Shown here piece by piece: positions 44,526-53,044 of a stretch of DNA of 58,347 bases. Under the pieces are notes generated by a model. It was given only the letters and a program-made list of their open reading frames with translations, searched no databases and was not told where the DNA came from. Where the stretch lies: assembly GCA_020444205.1 (NCBI GenBank), contig JAHLLJ010000009.1, forward strand, positions 1-58,347, written 5' to 3'. Source of the stretch: Deltaproteobacteria bacterium (GTDB lineage Bacteria; Desulfobacterota; Desulfarculia; Desulfarculales; Desulfarculaceae). Positions within the stretch are counted from its first letter, which is position 1. Each line of letters begins with the position of its first letter. The translations under genes and the position numbers were made by a program.

Positions 44526-45734
44526 ATGAGTGGACCGTTGGAAGGCGTCAAGGTCTTGGAATTGTCCATATTCCAACAGGGACCAGTGGCCGGCATGCGC
44601 TTGGGAGACCTGGGCGCGGACGTAATTAAGATCGAAGCGCCGTCGGGCGATCCGGCCCGCTTTTTCATGCGCATTATCGGGGCCATGACCGGCCTCAAGG
44701 GCCCCAACTACTACTTTGAACACTGCAACCGCAACAAGCGGGCCATGGTGTTGGACATGAAAAAGCCCGAGGGCCTGGAAGTGTTTTTCAAGCTCATCGA
44801 CCAGGTCGACGTTTTCGTCAACAACCTGAGCATCGACGCGCCCCGGCGCATGGGCATCGGCCCGGAGGTACTACTGGAGCGCAATCCCCGGCTGATCTAC
44901 GCCCATGCCTCGGGCTGGGGTCGCCAAGGGCCGGACGCCGAGGCTCTGTCCTTTGACTACACCGGCATCGGCCGCTCCGGGCTGATGATGGCCGGAGGTG
45001 AGGCTGGTTCTCCTCCCACCTACATGCTGCCGGGCATCGGCGACGAGATGGGCGGCCTGGTCTGCGCCTGGGCAGTGTGCGCCGCCCTCTACGCCCGCGA
45101 AAAGACCGGCAAGGGCCAGGTAGTGGACACCTCGCTCATGGGCAGCGTGGTGGCCAACCTGGGATTCATCATGGCTGCTCCGGCCATCCTGGGCCAGGAA
45201 TTCCCCCGGGAAACCAGGGCCAAGGCGGGCAACCCCATGTACAACCACTACCGTTGCGCTGACGACAAGTGGCTGGCCATCGCCCACTTGCAACCAGAGC
45301 GCTACTGGACCAAGCTCCTGGGGGCCCTGGACCTGTTGGAGCTGGAAAACGACCCCAGGTTCGACAGCGTGGAGACGCGCAGTCAAAACGCCGCGGCCTT
45401 GGTGGCCCAGTTCGACGAAAAGTTCGCCCAAAAGACCCGCGATGAATGGCTGACCATTTTGGAAGAGAACTCCTGCATAGCCACGCCCATCCAGGCCCCC
45501 ATGGAGGTGGTTGCCGACCCCCAGGTAGTGGCCAATAACTACATCCTGGAAAGAGAGGCGCCCGAGCAGGGCCCAGAGCGCACCACCGGGTTCCCCTGGA
45601 GCTTCAGCGATACCCCGGCTTCTTATCGCCGCCAGGCCCCGGAGCTGGGCCAGCACACCGATGAAGTGCTAAAAGAGGCCGGCTACTCCGAGGAGCAGAT
45701 CGCCAAGCTGCGCGAGGAAAAGGTCGTGGGTTGA
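44526..45734 (+). CDS. Class III CoA-transferase (CaiB/BaiF family)
   Basis: This enzyme moves CoA between an acyl-CoA donor and a carboxylic acid acceptor (402 residues, a normal length). Features: GVKVLELSIFQQGPVAGMRLGDLGADVIKIE at the N-terminus, RNKRAMVLDMKKPEG, HASGWGRQGPDA, and the catalytic Asp in GKGQVVDTSLM (residue ~205). The substrate cannot be predicted. Neighbouring genes give no pathway, though an acyl-CoA dehydrogenase lies at the end of the window. ATG 44526 follows gggaga. A strong terminator follows the stop. Confidence 0.92.
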   Translation: MSGPLEGVKVLELSIFQQGPVAGMRLGDLGADVIKIEAPSGDPARFFMRIIGAMTGLKGPNYYFEHCNRNKRAMVLDMKKPEGLEVFFKLIDQVDVFVNNLSIDAPRRMGIGPEVLLERNPRLIYAHASGWGRQGPDAEALSFDYTGIGRSGLMMAGGEAGSPPTYMLPGIGDEMGGLVCAWAVCAALYAREKTGKGQVVDTSLMGSVVANLGFIMAAPAILGQEFPRETRAKAGNPMYNHYRCADDKWLAIAHLQPERYWTKLLGALDLLELENDPRFDSVETRSQNAAALVAQFDEKFAQKTRDEWLTILEENSCIATPIQAPMEVVADPQVVANNYILEREAPEQGPERTTGFPWSFSDTPASYRRQAPELGQHTDEVLKEAGYSEEQIAKLREEKVVG

Positions 45735-45764
45735 GACTGAATACCGCCCACAACGTGAAACTCG

Positions 45765-45791
45765 GCCCCCGCCTTGGCGGGGGCTGTTTTT
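45765..45791 (+). terminator. Terminator of the CoA-transferase gene
   Basis: Arms gcccccgcc (45765-45773) and ggcgggggc (45776-45784) followed by tgtttttt. It sits just before the stop of the convergent transporter gene. Confidence 0.88.
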
Positions 45792-45801
45792 TGCGCGGCT
45801 T

Positions 45802-47577
45802 TTAATAAAAGAAATAGACCATGGTGGTGAGCACCAGCACAAAAATAATGCTTAAGGGAACCCCCGTTTTTATGAAATCAAGGCTGCGGTAGCCGCCCGG
45901 GCCCATGTACAGGGCGTTGACCTGGTGGGTGGGCAGGATAAAGGAGTTCGATGCAGCCAGACCCACCACCAAAGCGGCCAGTCTGGGGTCCACTCCCAGG
46001 TCTTCCGCCAGATTGATCACCAGGGGCACCAACAGCACCACCGCGCCCACGTTGCTCACCACCAGGGTGAACAAGGTGGACATGATCGCCAAGATAAGCA
46101 GGACCACCAAGGTGGGTGGTTGATGCAACCACTCCATGAGCTGACCAGCCGCCCAGGCCGCGGCTCCGGTCTCCTGAGTGGCCAAGCCCAGGGGTATGAG
46201 CCCGGCCAGCAAAAATACCGTTCGCCAGTCCACCCCCTGATACGCCTCGTCTATGGACAGCACTCCGGTGAGCACCATGCCTATAGCCCCGGCCATGAGG
46301 CAGACCGGCAGGCTGAGGTTGCTAAAAATTACCAGGCCGGTGGCCAAGGCAAAGCAGGCAATGGCCATCCCGGCTTTTTGGGGGTGGAGTATCTCCCGGT
46401 CCATGGATTGGCTGAAGATCAAGTCCCGGGTTTGACGGAAGCGCTTGAAATTGCGCCAGGCGCCATGCATTAAAACCGCGTCACCGACTTTAAGCTCATG
46501 TCCGCCCAACTGGGTGTAAAAGTCGTTCTCCTCGCGATACAAGGCCAGGGGAGCCACCAGGTAGTTGTGGCGGAAGCGTATCTCGCGCAGGGTTTTGCCC
46601 ACGAAGATGGAATGCGGGGGCACCACCGCCTCGGCAATGCCCGCCATTTCACTGTCCAGGTCCTGGGCAAAAACGTTGAGCTGCTCGCTTACTTGAAAAC
46701 CGAACCGCGCGGCGGCCTGATCTACCTTTTCCCTGGGGCCATAGACCGCTATCACCGAGCCGGGCTCTACGGTGGAGTCCCGGTCCGGCGGAATCAGTTT
46801 GGTGCTGCCGTCCAGGCTGGCCAGGGCCACGGTGTGTACCAGATAGTTGTCGCAAAGCTCATACACCTTGAAGGCCTTATTGCCGCCTTGGGGAAATGTA
46901 AGCTCGTATAGCTCTCCCAACTGCTTGTAGTAAAGAGAAGGATCGTTGGGAAGCTCGCAGGTGCCCGCGCTCTGCCGGTCGCCCGGGAGGAGCAGGGGCC
47001 CCGTAATGATAAAAAAGAGTATGCCCGCACCCACCAGGGCCAGGCCTACCGGGGTGACGCTGAATAGGCCAAAGGGCTCCAGGCCGTCGGGCGCCAGCAG
47101 GTCATTGAGCATGATCAGCGGGCTGGAGCCCACCAGGGTTATAGTTCCCCCCAAGATGGCCGCGGCGCCCACCGGCATGAGCAATTGCGATAGCGGCAAT
47201 CCGCTCTCGCGGCTGATGCGCCGCAGTGCGGGCAGGAATAGGGCGGCGGCCCCGATGTTTTGCATGAAGCTGGAGACTATGGCAATGGTCAGGGATAACA
47301 AGGCCACGATCCGCCACCGGCTGCACCCGGCCAAGCGCAGCAGGGGGCGCACTCCCATGGCAATCACCCCGGTGTGGTCCAGGCCGCGCCCCAATATGAT
47401 TACCGCGATGATGGAGACCACCGCCGTGGAGCCGAAACCGGCAAAGGCGGTGCGGCCGTCGATCAGGCCCAGGGCGGGCAGGGCGATCATGGCCAAAATG
47501 GCCACCACGTCCACCCGCACCCACTCCACGATGAAAAGGAAGACCACTGCTACGATAACGGCGAATACCAGGATCAT
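45802..47577 (-). CDS. SLC13-type anion transporter with two TrkA-C domains
   Basis: An inner-membrane anion permease (about 591 residues). Two blocks of ~5 membrane helices flank a cytoplasmic region (~200-385) with two TrkA-C (RCK-C) domains, for example LASLDGSTKLIPPDRDSTVEPGSVIAVYG and VPPHSIFVGKTLREIRFRHN. These domains usually bind ligands that gate transport. Signature segments are GGTITLVGSSPLIM and LPTHQVNALYMGPGG. Substrate could be sulfate or a dicarboxylate. The start is uncertain: I use ATG 47577 (MILVFAVIV), but a GTG at 47634 would add 19 residues, and neither has a strong Shine-Dalgarno. Upstream, 47578-47819 shows nothing else clear. Confidence 0.88.
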   Translation of the reverse strand: MILVFAVIVAVVFLFIVEWVRVDVVAILAMIALPALGLIDGRTAFAGFGSTAVVSIIAVIILGRGLDHTGVIAMGVRPLLRLAGCSRWRIVALLSLTIAIVSSFMQNIGAAALFLPALRRISRESGLPLSQLLMPVGAAAILGGTITLVGSSPLIMLNDLLAPDGLEPFGLFSVTPVGLALVGAGILFFIITGPLLLPGDRQSAGTCELPNDPSLYYKQLGELYELTFPQGGNKAFKVYELCDNYLVHTVALASLDGSTKLIPPDRDSTVEPGSVIAVYGPREKVDQAAARFGFQVSEQLNVFAQDLDSEMAGIAEAVVPPHSIFVGKTLREIRFRHNYLVAPLALYREENDFYTQLGGHELKVGDAVLMHGAWRNFKRFRQTRDLIFSQSMDREILHPQKAGMAIACFALATGLVIFSNLSLPVCLMAGAIGMVLTGVLSIDEAYQGVDWRTVFLLAGLIPLGLATQETGAAAWAAGQLMEWLHQPPTLVVLLILAIMSTLFTLVVSNVGAVVLLVPLVINLAEDLGVDPRLAALVVGLAASNSFILPTHQVNALYMGPGGYRSLDFIKTGVPLSIIFVLVLTTMVYFFY

Positions 47578-47819
47578 GTCCAGGGTCAGAACGCTTTGGG
47601 GCAATTGCCAACTCCGTTGATTGCGGGTTAACACGCAGTCTATGTCAGCTCCGGTAGCCCTTCTCAGATGTTAGGAATAATCCCTATCTATTTCATGTTA
47701 CTCGCTTGAGACATGCTTTGGCCAATGAAGGTTTGGGCCGCAAGCAAAAGGGGACTGAAGTATCGCTTGATATTAATGGGGAACCTTATTATGGCCGGGC
47801 AGCGGCCATCATCTCCTAA

Positions 47820-50438
47820 TTAAGGCTCAATAAGCTTCAAATTTATGCTTTTCAGGGTCTCCCTGGCACGGGAATCAGAGGTGAGCACCCTTACCTGGCG
47901 CGCTGAAACCGGTTTGGAAAATTTGTAAAGAGTTTTTGGGCCGCTGCCCATAAGCAATATTTGGCCGGTAAAGACGATAGGTCCTGCTTTTTGCAAAGGC
48001 GCGCGAACCCAATGACGACCGTCTTGGGATACCTGCACCTCAATGCCGGGCATGGGGTTGGTTGGGAAGCGTGGGTTGTGCAACTCCAGCCAGCCTATGG
48101 GGGCATGTTCCTTGACGGCCAGGCGTATGGCAATATCTTGGTGAGGCCCCTCAGCTAAACCTTTAATTTTCTCCGCCTCTATTGCAGCGCCCATGATACG
48201 GCCACCCAATATAAAGACGGCGAATCTGCCGGCGGGATATTTTTGAAACTTGATGCCCCACGCTTTCAGGGAACAGCTTACTACTGCCTCCGCCCTGGTG
48301 GTTACGGCCATTGCGCTTCCAGTCTCGGGGTTGAGCATCAGCGGCTCCACCAGAGGAGGAACCACAGTTCCGAAATTATCTATGGCCGCGTTCCCGGTGA
48401 CCGTCTTGATCCGGCTTCCAAATTTTTGAGCCACCTTGGCGGCGATCCAGGCGTCACCATAAAACCGCTTGATATTGTTATTTACCAAGAGAGTAAATAT
48501 CTGGTTCGCGCTTTGCTCCCAGGAAACCTTGGGAGACGCGGCGCTTGGGCTGAAAACAAGCAGCTCCCTAATGCTCCAAGGATGATTGCTCTGGCCCAAA
48601 TGAGTGAAGCGCAGATACCTTACCTCCCTCACGGGGAAGTAGCTTTCCACCCTTGAAAAGCGCGCTTTTAAGAAGGGATGCGGTCCGGAAAGGTAAAAAG
48701 GGCCCCAATAGTCTTTGCCCTGCCTGACTGTGTAAAAGCGCTTGTCAGAATCGGCGAGCTCCACCCTGAGGCCGCGCGGAACCTGCCTGAACTCGCCGGG
48801 TATCATGGCCAAACCGCCAACCGGCTGGCTCTTGCCCAAATCCACGGTTATAGACTCGTTGTTGTTGGCCTTGCCGGCAGTGCTGTAACCGGTTTCAAAG
48901 TTGTTGTCATTGAGCACGCTGCCCAGGTTTTTGCCATCAGACCAAGCCGACCAGCCGTTTCTGGGCAGCAGAACCGCCGCCCCGGCGGGCTGGGAAAAAT
49001 TGTGGGCAATGCTGTTGTTCCAAACCTGATATGGCAGGCCCAGCAAATCCAAGCTTCCTTGGGGCATGTTGATCAATCCGGGATCGATTGCGCCGTCCAC
49101 CTCAAGACTTTTGGTAAACCAACGATGGCGCCAGTAGTCGGATACCACAGGATCACCATCGCTTAAGTAAGCCATGTGGAGACCGCCTTGGTCGGCATAA
49201 ACATGTTTGAATCCAGCAGCGCTTATGTCGTGAAGCAGCTTTTTATAATCGCGCTCCTGTGTATAGTAAAAACCTGATTTAATATTAAGTAATCTCTGTC
49301 CTTGTAGAGAAAAATTATGATATTGGCTCACGTGGATAATGCAGATGATCGCAACCAGGGCAATACCGCTCCATGACCGCCATTTGTTTAAATAAACTAT
49401 CGCAGCCCCCACTAAAAACGGCAAAACTAGATATAAAGACAGTAAGTATCGCTGGTCCGGGGAAAACAGCTGTTTGCTATAGGCGGAGCTAACGACCACC
49501 ATTAAATTCAACAAGCCGATACTTAATAATAAAATGGCGATAGGAGTCCATTTTTCTCGCGCCAACTTGAACAAAGAAAAAATACCCAGCACTACCACAG
49601 CCAGGATAAATAGATATAAGCTGTAAGGATAAACAGTAGTAGCCAGTGAGCCGCCCGCGGCAGGCGTATCCAGGCCCAAAACGATAGGCATGGCGTTTTG
49701 GAACAATCCCAAAATGCTCGGTAAAACGAAGCGAGCTTGGAACACGCTGGTTTGATTGGTATGGATTAACTCATGAGAAACATTATACCAAATTAGGGGA
49801 AGCGCCCCTAGTAACATGCCGGCGATTGCTAGGGGTATGGATGAGATCCGGATTTTCCCCCTGCCTGTTACAATCAAAAACAGGCCACAAGGCAGAACAA
49901 CCACGGCACTAGCAAAAATGGTCCATACTGAGGCTCCGGCGATAACTCCCCATACGAATGTTTCATATAATTTCCATTTTGACTTATTCCAAAGCTTAAA
50001 AGTCCACCACAGGAGGAGAGCGCATAAAAACAAACCCATGGTGTAATGGGTGCGAGCTTCGCCACTCCAATAGAGCCATGTGGCAGGCGGTATGGCCAAA
50101 TAAGCCAAACCCGCCAGCATACCTCCATAGCCCAGGGTTTTACGCAATACGGGCTGCAAACAAGCCATTATCCCCAAGCTGAGAATGGCACATAAAACAG
50201 CAATGGCCAGAGAACTGGGAGGGGAAAAAGCCACCAGGGGGGCGGCCAAGAATGCATCCAGCCCGCCCATATAATTTCCACCTAAAAAAAACCAGGGGAA
50301 CTCGCCCTGCAATACCGCCTGTATGGTCAGGCCCACAGTGGCATTGTCCCCAGTCATGTTTACGCTTAAGACTTGCCACGTCCGTAAAAAAACCGCAGCC
50401 CCGTATATTGAAACTATAAATAGCTTACGCAAAAACAT
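47820..50438 (-). CDS. Large membrane glycosyltransferase-like protein with discoidin-like C-terminal domains
   Basis: An 872-residue protein. The first ~410 residues hold about 10-12 membrane helices, with an early acidic loop NMTGDNATVG and the segment GEFPWFFLGGNYMGGLDAFLAAPL, as in GT-C fold glycosyltransferases of the PMT/ArnT type. The second half is extracytoplasmic and contains a stretch like an F5/8-type C (discoidin) domain: NLGSVLNDNNFETGYSTAG, ESITVDLGKSQPVGGLAMI, and VREVRYLRFTHLGQSNHPWSIRELLVF. The C-terminus (GWLELHNP, IEVQVSQDGRHWV, SARQVRVLTSD) looks like a second similar unit. The gene is visibly richer in A and T than its neighbours, which suggests transfer. ATG 50438 has a weak site. 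Confidence 0.72.
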   Translation of the reverse strand: MFLRKLFIVSIYGAAVFLRTWQVLSVNMTGDNATVGLTIQAVLQGEFPWFFLGGNYMGGLDAFLAAPLVAFSPPSSLAIAVLCAILSLGIMACLQPVLRKTLGYGGMLAGLAYLAIPPATWLYWSGEARTHYTMGLFLCALLLWWTFKLWNKSKWKLYETFVWGVIAGASVWTIFASAVVVLPCGLFLIVTGRGKIRISSIPLAIAGMLLGALPLIWYNVSHELIHTNQTSVFQARFVLPSILGLFQNAMPIVLGLDTPAAGGSLATTVYPYSLYLFILAVVVLGIFSLFKLAREKWTPIAILLLSIGLLNLMVVVSSAYSKQLFSPDQRYLLSLYLVLPFLVGAAIVYLNKWRSWSGIALVAIICIIHVSQYHNFSLQGQRLLNIKSGFYYTQERDYKKLLHDISAAGFKHVYADQGGLHMAYLSDGDPVVSDYWRHRWFTKSLEVDGAIDPGLINMPQGSLDLLGLPYQVWNNSIAHNFSQPAGAAVLLPRNGWSAWSDGKNLGSVLNDNNFETGYSTAGKANNNESITVDLGKSQPVGGLAMIPGEFRQVPRGLRVELADSDKRFYTVRQGKDYWGPFYLSGPHPFLKARFSRVESYFPVREVRYLRFTHLGQSNHPWSIRELLVFSPSAASPKVSWEQSANQIFTLLVNNNIKRFYGDAWIAAKVAQKFGSRIKTVTGNAAIDNFGTVVPPLVEPLMLNPETGSAMAVTTRAEAVVSCSLKAWGIKFQKYPAGRFAVFILGGRIMGAAIEAEKIKGLAEGPHQDIAIRLAVKEHAPIGWLELHNPRFPTNPMPGIEVQVSQDGRHWVRAPLQKAGPIVFTGQILLMGSGPKTLYKFSKPVSARQVRVLTSDSRARETLKSINLKLIEP

Positions 50439-50610
50439 ATAGATTCGCCTAGAGATGGCAATGTTATGTTCATATACAAAGCTTTTTAGCGAGGCATGTA
50501 AAGATAAAGTTTATAAAAATGGCCCATGCCTACGACAAGTTAAAACGCTCCCACCAGTTCTATGATCAATGCAAGGTGATGGAAATAAGGGCAAAGTTAA
50601 CGCCATGGCC

Positions 50611-51066
50611 CTAACGCCTTATCAGCACCACTCCCATCACCAGCAGCAGCGCCCCTATCAGGCGTGGCAGGTCCGCGGGCTGACGCTCCAGACCGAAAAG
50701 ACCGAAATGGTCAAAGGCCAGGGAGGCGATCATCTGGCCGGTGACGAACAGGGCCAGCAAGGTGGCGGCCCCCAAACGGGGCAAGAGCATTATGGTGATC
50801 ACCACGTAGATGGCCCCGAACAAGCCGCCGGTCCAATGAAGCCAGGAGCTTTTGGACATGGCCGCCGCCGTGGGCACAGGCTCGCGAATGACCAGGACAA
50901 CCGCCAGCATCACCAGGGTGCCGCCCAGATAACTCACAAACGAGGCCCAGCAGGCCGAATCCAGGGCCCGGCTAAGCTGAGTGTTCACCGTGGCCTGGGT
51001 AACGAACGAGGCGCCCGCCGCTGCCGCCAGGGCTCCAAGGCCAAGCAACTGCCATATAGCCGACAT
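50611..51066 (-). CDS. DMT-superfamily transporter, YdcZ (DUF606) family
   Basis: A 151-residue protein with five hydrophobic helices. Hallmarks are GASFVTQATVNTQLSRAL, WASFVSYLGGTLVML, WTGGLFGAIYVV, and the C-terminal LPRLIGALLLVMGVVLI. The family belongs to the drug/metabolite transporters; the substrate is unknown. ATG 51066 follows gggggagg by 6 bases. It is flanked by the membrane glycosyltransferase gene and tmRNA. Confidence 0.88.
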   Translation of the reverse strand: MSAIWQLLGLGALAAAAGASFVTQATVNTQLSRALDSACWASFVSYLGGTLVMLAVVLVIREPVPTAAAMSKSSWLHWTGGLFGAIYVVITIMLLPRLGAATLLALFVTGQMIASLAFDHFGLFGLERQPADLPRLIGALLLVMGVVLIRR

Positions 51067-51195
51067 ACCGAGCCTCCCCCTTGAAATAAGCCCATGGGAT
51101 ACTAATAGACCTTAGCACCAACCATGGCGCGCAAGGAAGTGGCTAAGATTTAACCGGCTGAAATCATGAGAAAGAAGCAAGGGGCATTGCTGGGC

Positions 51196-51227
51196 AAAGA
51201 AAAAGGCCGGTCTTGCGACCAGCCTTT
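51196..51227 (-). terminator. Terminator of tmRNA
   Basis: On the minus strand, arms aaaggctggtc and gaccggccttt (plus 51202-51227) with a gcaa loop and one G-T pair are followed by tttttcttt. Confidence 0.88.
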
Positions 51228-51242
51228 ATCTTCAAGAGTGTC

Positions 51243-51601
51243 TGGTGGAGGCGGGGGGAATCGAACCCCCGTCCGAAAGCTTTCAGCCCAAGCCCCTACA
51301 TGCTTAGTCCGTGTTTGCATCTTACCCCTGGATGGTCCCACGGACAGGGCCTCCAGGTGGCCAGTCTAGCCTATGGTTTCGGTAGCGGGCCGGTTAGACA
51401 ATGCCCATTCCCTATCCCGCTAATCGTCGCCCGCACCAGCCCCGCGGGAGCAGGCTGGGAGGACGGTAGCCTTATTTACGCGGCTACGGCGTAGGTGTAA
51501 TCATCTGCGATTACTTTAGTTTCCCACCGGATTACGGGCCGACAGGACCCCGGCATGCAACTTAAAGCCTCAACTGCCTCCGTCGAAACCATGTCGCCCC
51601 C
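51243..51601 (-). ncRNA. ssrA: Transfer-messenger RNA (tmRNA)
   Basis: tmRNA rescues stalled ribosomes and tags the incomplete protein for degradation. The 5' end ggggggcg-like start (GGGGGCG at 51601-51595) pairs with CGCCTCC before the 3' ACCA, forming the acceptor stem. The T arm GGGGGTTCGATTCCCCC is clear, as is the diagnostic 5' segment GACATGGTTTCGACGG. The CCA is encoded, ending at 51243. The reading frame resumes at GCA (51508) and reads ADDYTYAVAA, then TAA at 51478-51476. The length is 359 bases. A single-piece form is evident, since both ends lie on one continuous transcript. Confidence 0.96.
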
Positions 51602-51626
51602 ACAAGCCAATCTTGCAGGTATATTA

Positions 51627-51655
51627 AATATAGGCACTGTTAGCCGTTATTACAA
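51627..51655 (-). promoter_or_regulatory. Candidate tmRNA promoter
   Basis: On the minus strand, TTGTAA (51655-51650), a 17-base spacer and TATATT (51632-51627). Transcription would begin about 20 bases before the mature 5' end, leaving a leader for RNase P to remove. Confidence 0.6.
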
Positions 51656-51693
51656 GTACGGCGCGTCAACAAGGTCTATCCACGCTAAAGGTA

Positions 51694-51722
51694 TTGACAA
51701 AAGGGCAAATATTGGAGATAGT
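51694..51722 (+). promoter_or_regulatory. Candidate promoter of ihfA
   Basis: TTGACA (51694-51699), 17-base spacer, GATAGT (51717-51722), about 75 bases before the start codon. It is divergent from the tmRNA promoter. Confidence 0.6.
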
Positions 51723-51797
51723 GCCTAACGCGTTTGGACTAACTGGTCGGCCGCACCAGTGGTAAGAGAAATTTCAGGCCCGTAAAGGAGAGTGGCG

Positions 51798-52100
51798 TTG
51801 GCGCTGACCAAGGAAAACATAATCAACGAAGTATATGAATCCACTCAGTTGCCTAAAAATCGTTCGCGTGACGTGGTGGAGACAGCTCTGGAGTTGATGA
51901 AGGGCACCCTGTCCTCAGGGGATGATCTATTGATCAGCGGTTTCGGTAAGTTCATGGTCAAAGACAAGAAGGCCCGCCGTGGACGGAATCCTCAGACCCG
52001 CGCCGATCTGCAGCTCAGAGCCCGCAGAGTGGTAGTGTTCAAAACTTCCGGAGTGTTGCGGCGCCGCATCAACGAAGCCGCAGGCTTGGAAGCCGAGTAA
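51798..52100 (+). CDS. ihfA: Integration host factor alpha-type DNA-bending protein
   Basis: A 100-residue HU/IHF-family protein that bends DNA and shapes the nucleoid. It reads as IHF alpha: LTKENIINEVYESTQL, LISGFGKFMVKDKKARRGRNPQT (the beta-arm with the Arg-Asn-Pro tip), and ARRVVVFKTSGVLRRRIN. The start is set by the ribosome site aaaggag (51784-51790): TTG 51798 lies 7 bases away, giving MALTKEN, whereas GTG 51792 would be only 1 base away. It ends 11 bases before the convergent rlpA stop. Confidence 0.92.
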   Translation: MALTKENIINEVYESTQLPKNRSRDVVETALELMKGTLSSGDDLLISGFGKFMVKDKKARRGRNPQTRADLQLRARRVVVFKTSGVLRRRINEAAGLEAE

Positions 52101-52111
52101 CTCCCGAGTAC

Positions 52112-52870
52112 CTACCAAGCAACGACAAAGGCCTGTTTGTGGTTTTCCTGCCGCAAACGGGCCTTTAGTTTTTCCGCCTGCTCCAGGCTATCCACTTTGC
52201 CCACCCGAACCCGGCGGAAAACCATGTCCCCCCGGTCGTAATCAACCACGTAGACGTTTTTGTAGCGGGTGCGCAGCATGGCCGCCAGGCGGAAGGCATT
52301 GCTTTCCCGGGTAAAGGCGCCCACCTGCACCGTAAAAGGGCCAAGCTTTAACACCGCGGTGGGAGCGTCCGCCGCGGGCGGCGAGGTGCTGGCGGGGGCC
52401 GAGGCCAAGGCGCGGATGTACACCGGCGCGGTGCCCGGGCCCAACACCCCCAGACGGCGGGCCGCGGCCTTGGACAGATCGATGATGCGCCCGTCCACAA
52501 AAGGCCCCCGGTCGTTAATTCTGACCACCGCCTTTTTACCATTGTTTTGGTTGACCACCTCCACCCAGGTATTCATGGGAAGCAGCTTATGGGCGGCGGT
52601 CATTTTATTCATGTCATAGACCTCGCCGTTGGAGGTGAGCTTGCCTTGGAACTTGGGCCCATACCAAGAAGCCAGGCCGCGCTCATCATATCCGTGGGCC
52701 TTGGTGAAGGGCTGGTAACTGCGGCCAAAGACAGTGTAGGGCTTGCCCTTGGGCAGATCGCGCCCAGCCGGGGGAGGGGGGACCACCGTAGGGCCGCAAG
52801 CGCTGAAAATGAGCAACCACGCGGTAAGCAGGGCCAAAGTAGCGGTTTTACAACAGACGCGAACAGGCAG
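52112..52870 (-). CDS. rlpA: RlpA-like lipoprotein with double-psi beta-barrel and SPOR domain
   Basis: A septal-ring lipoprotein; some members are lytic transglycosylases that act on denuded peptidoglycan. The lipobox is IFSAC. The barrel domain has GLASWYGPKFQGKLTSNGEVYD, KLLPMNTWVEV, VRINDRGPFVDGRIIDLSKAAA. A C-terminal SPOR domain (FTVQVGAFTRESNAFRLA, VYVVDYDRG) targets denuded glycan at division sites. The start is unusual: CTG 52870 lies 6 bases after a perfect aaggagg and gives a basic signal-peptide start (MPVRVCCKTATLAL). TTG 52837 has no ribosome site and gives no positive charge. Confidence 0.88.
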   Translation of the reverse strand: MPVRVCCKTATLALLTAWLLIFSACGPTVVPPPPAGRDLPKGKPYTVFGRSYQPFTKAHGYDERGLASWYGPKFQGKLTSNGEVYDMNKMTAAHKLLPMNTWVEVVNQNNGKKAVVRINDRGPFVDGRIIDLSKAAARRLGVLGPGTAPVYIRALASAPASTSPPAADAPTAVLKLGPFTVQVGAFTRESNAFRLAAMLRTRYKNVYVVDYDRGDMVFRRVRVGKVDSLEQAEKLKARLRQENHKQAFVVAW

Positions 52871-53044
52871 AGGAATCCTCCTTGGGAAACGGACTCCTTG
52901 TTTATAGCCCCTTATTAAGCCACACTCAAGAGCGGTGTAGTTGACATGTGCGGTTGGTGCCTCCTAAACTTGTGCAAAATGCCCTTGCGCCTTTTTAAAC
53001 GATGCCCTTTACGCCAATAGGCAGGAATCAGGAAGGAACGGCCC

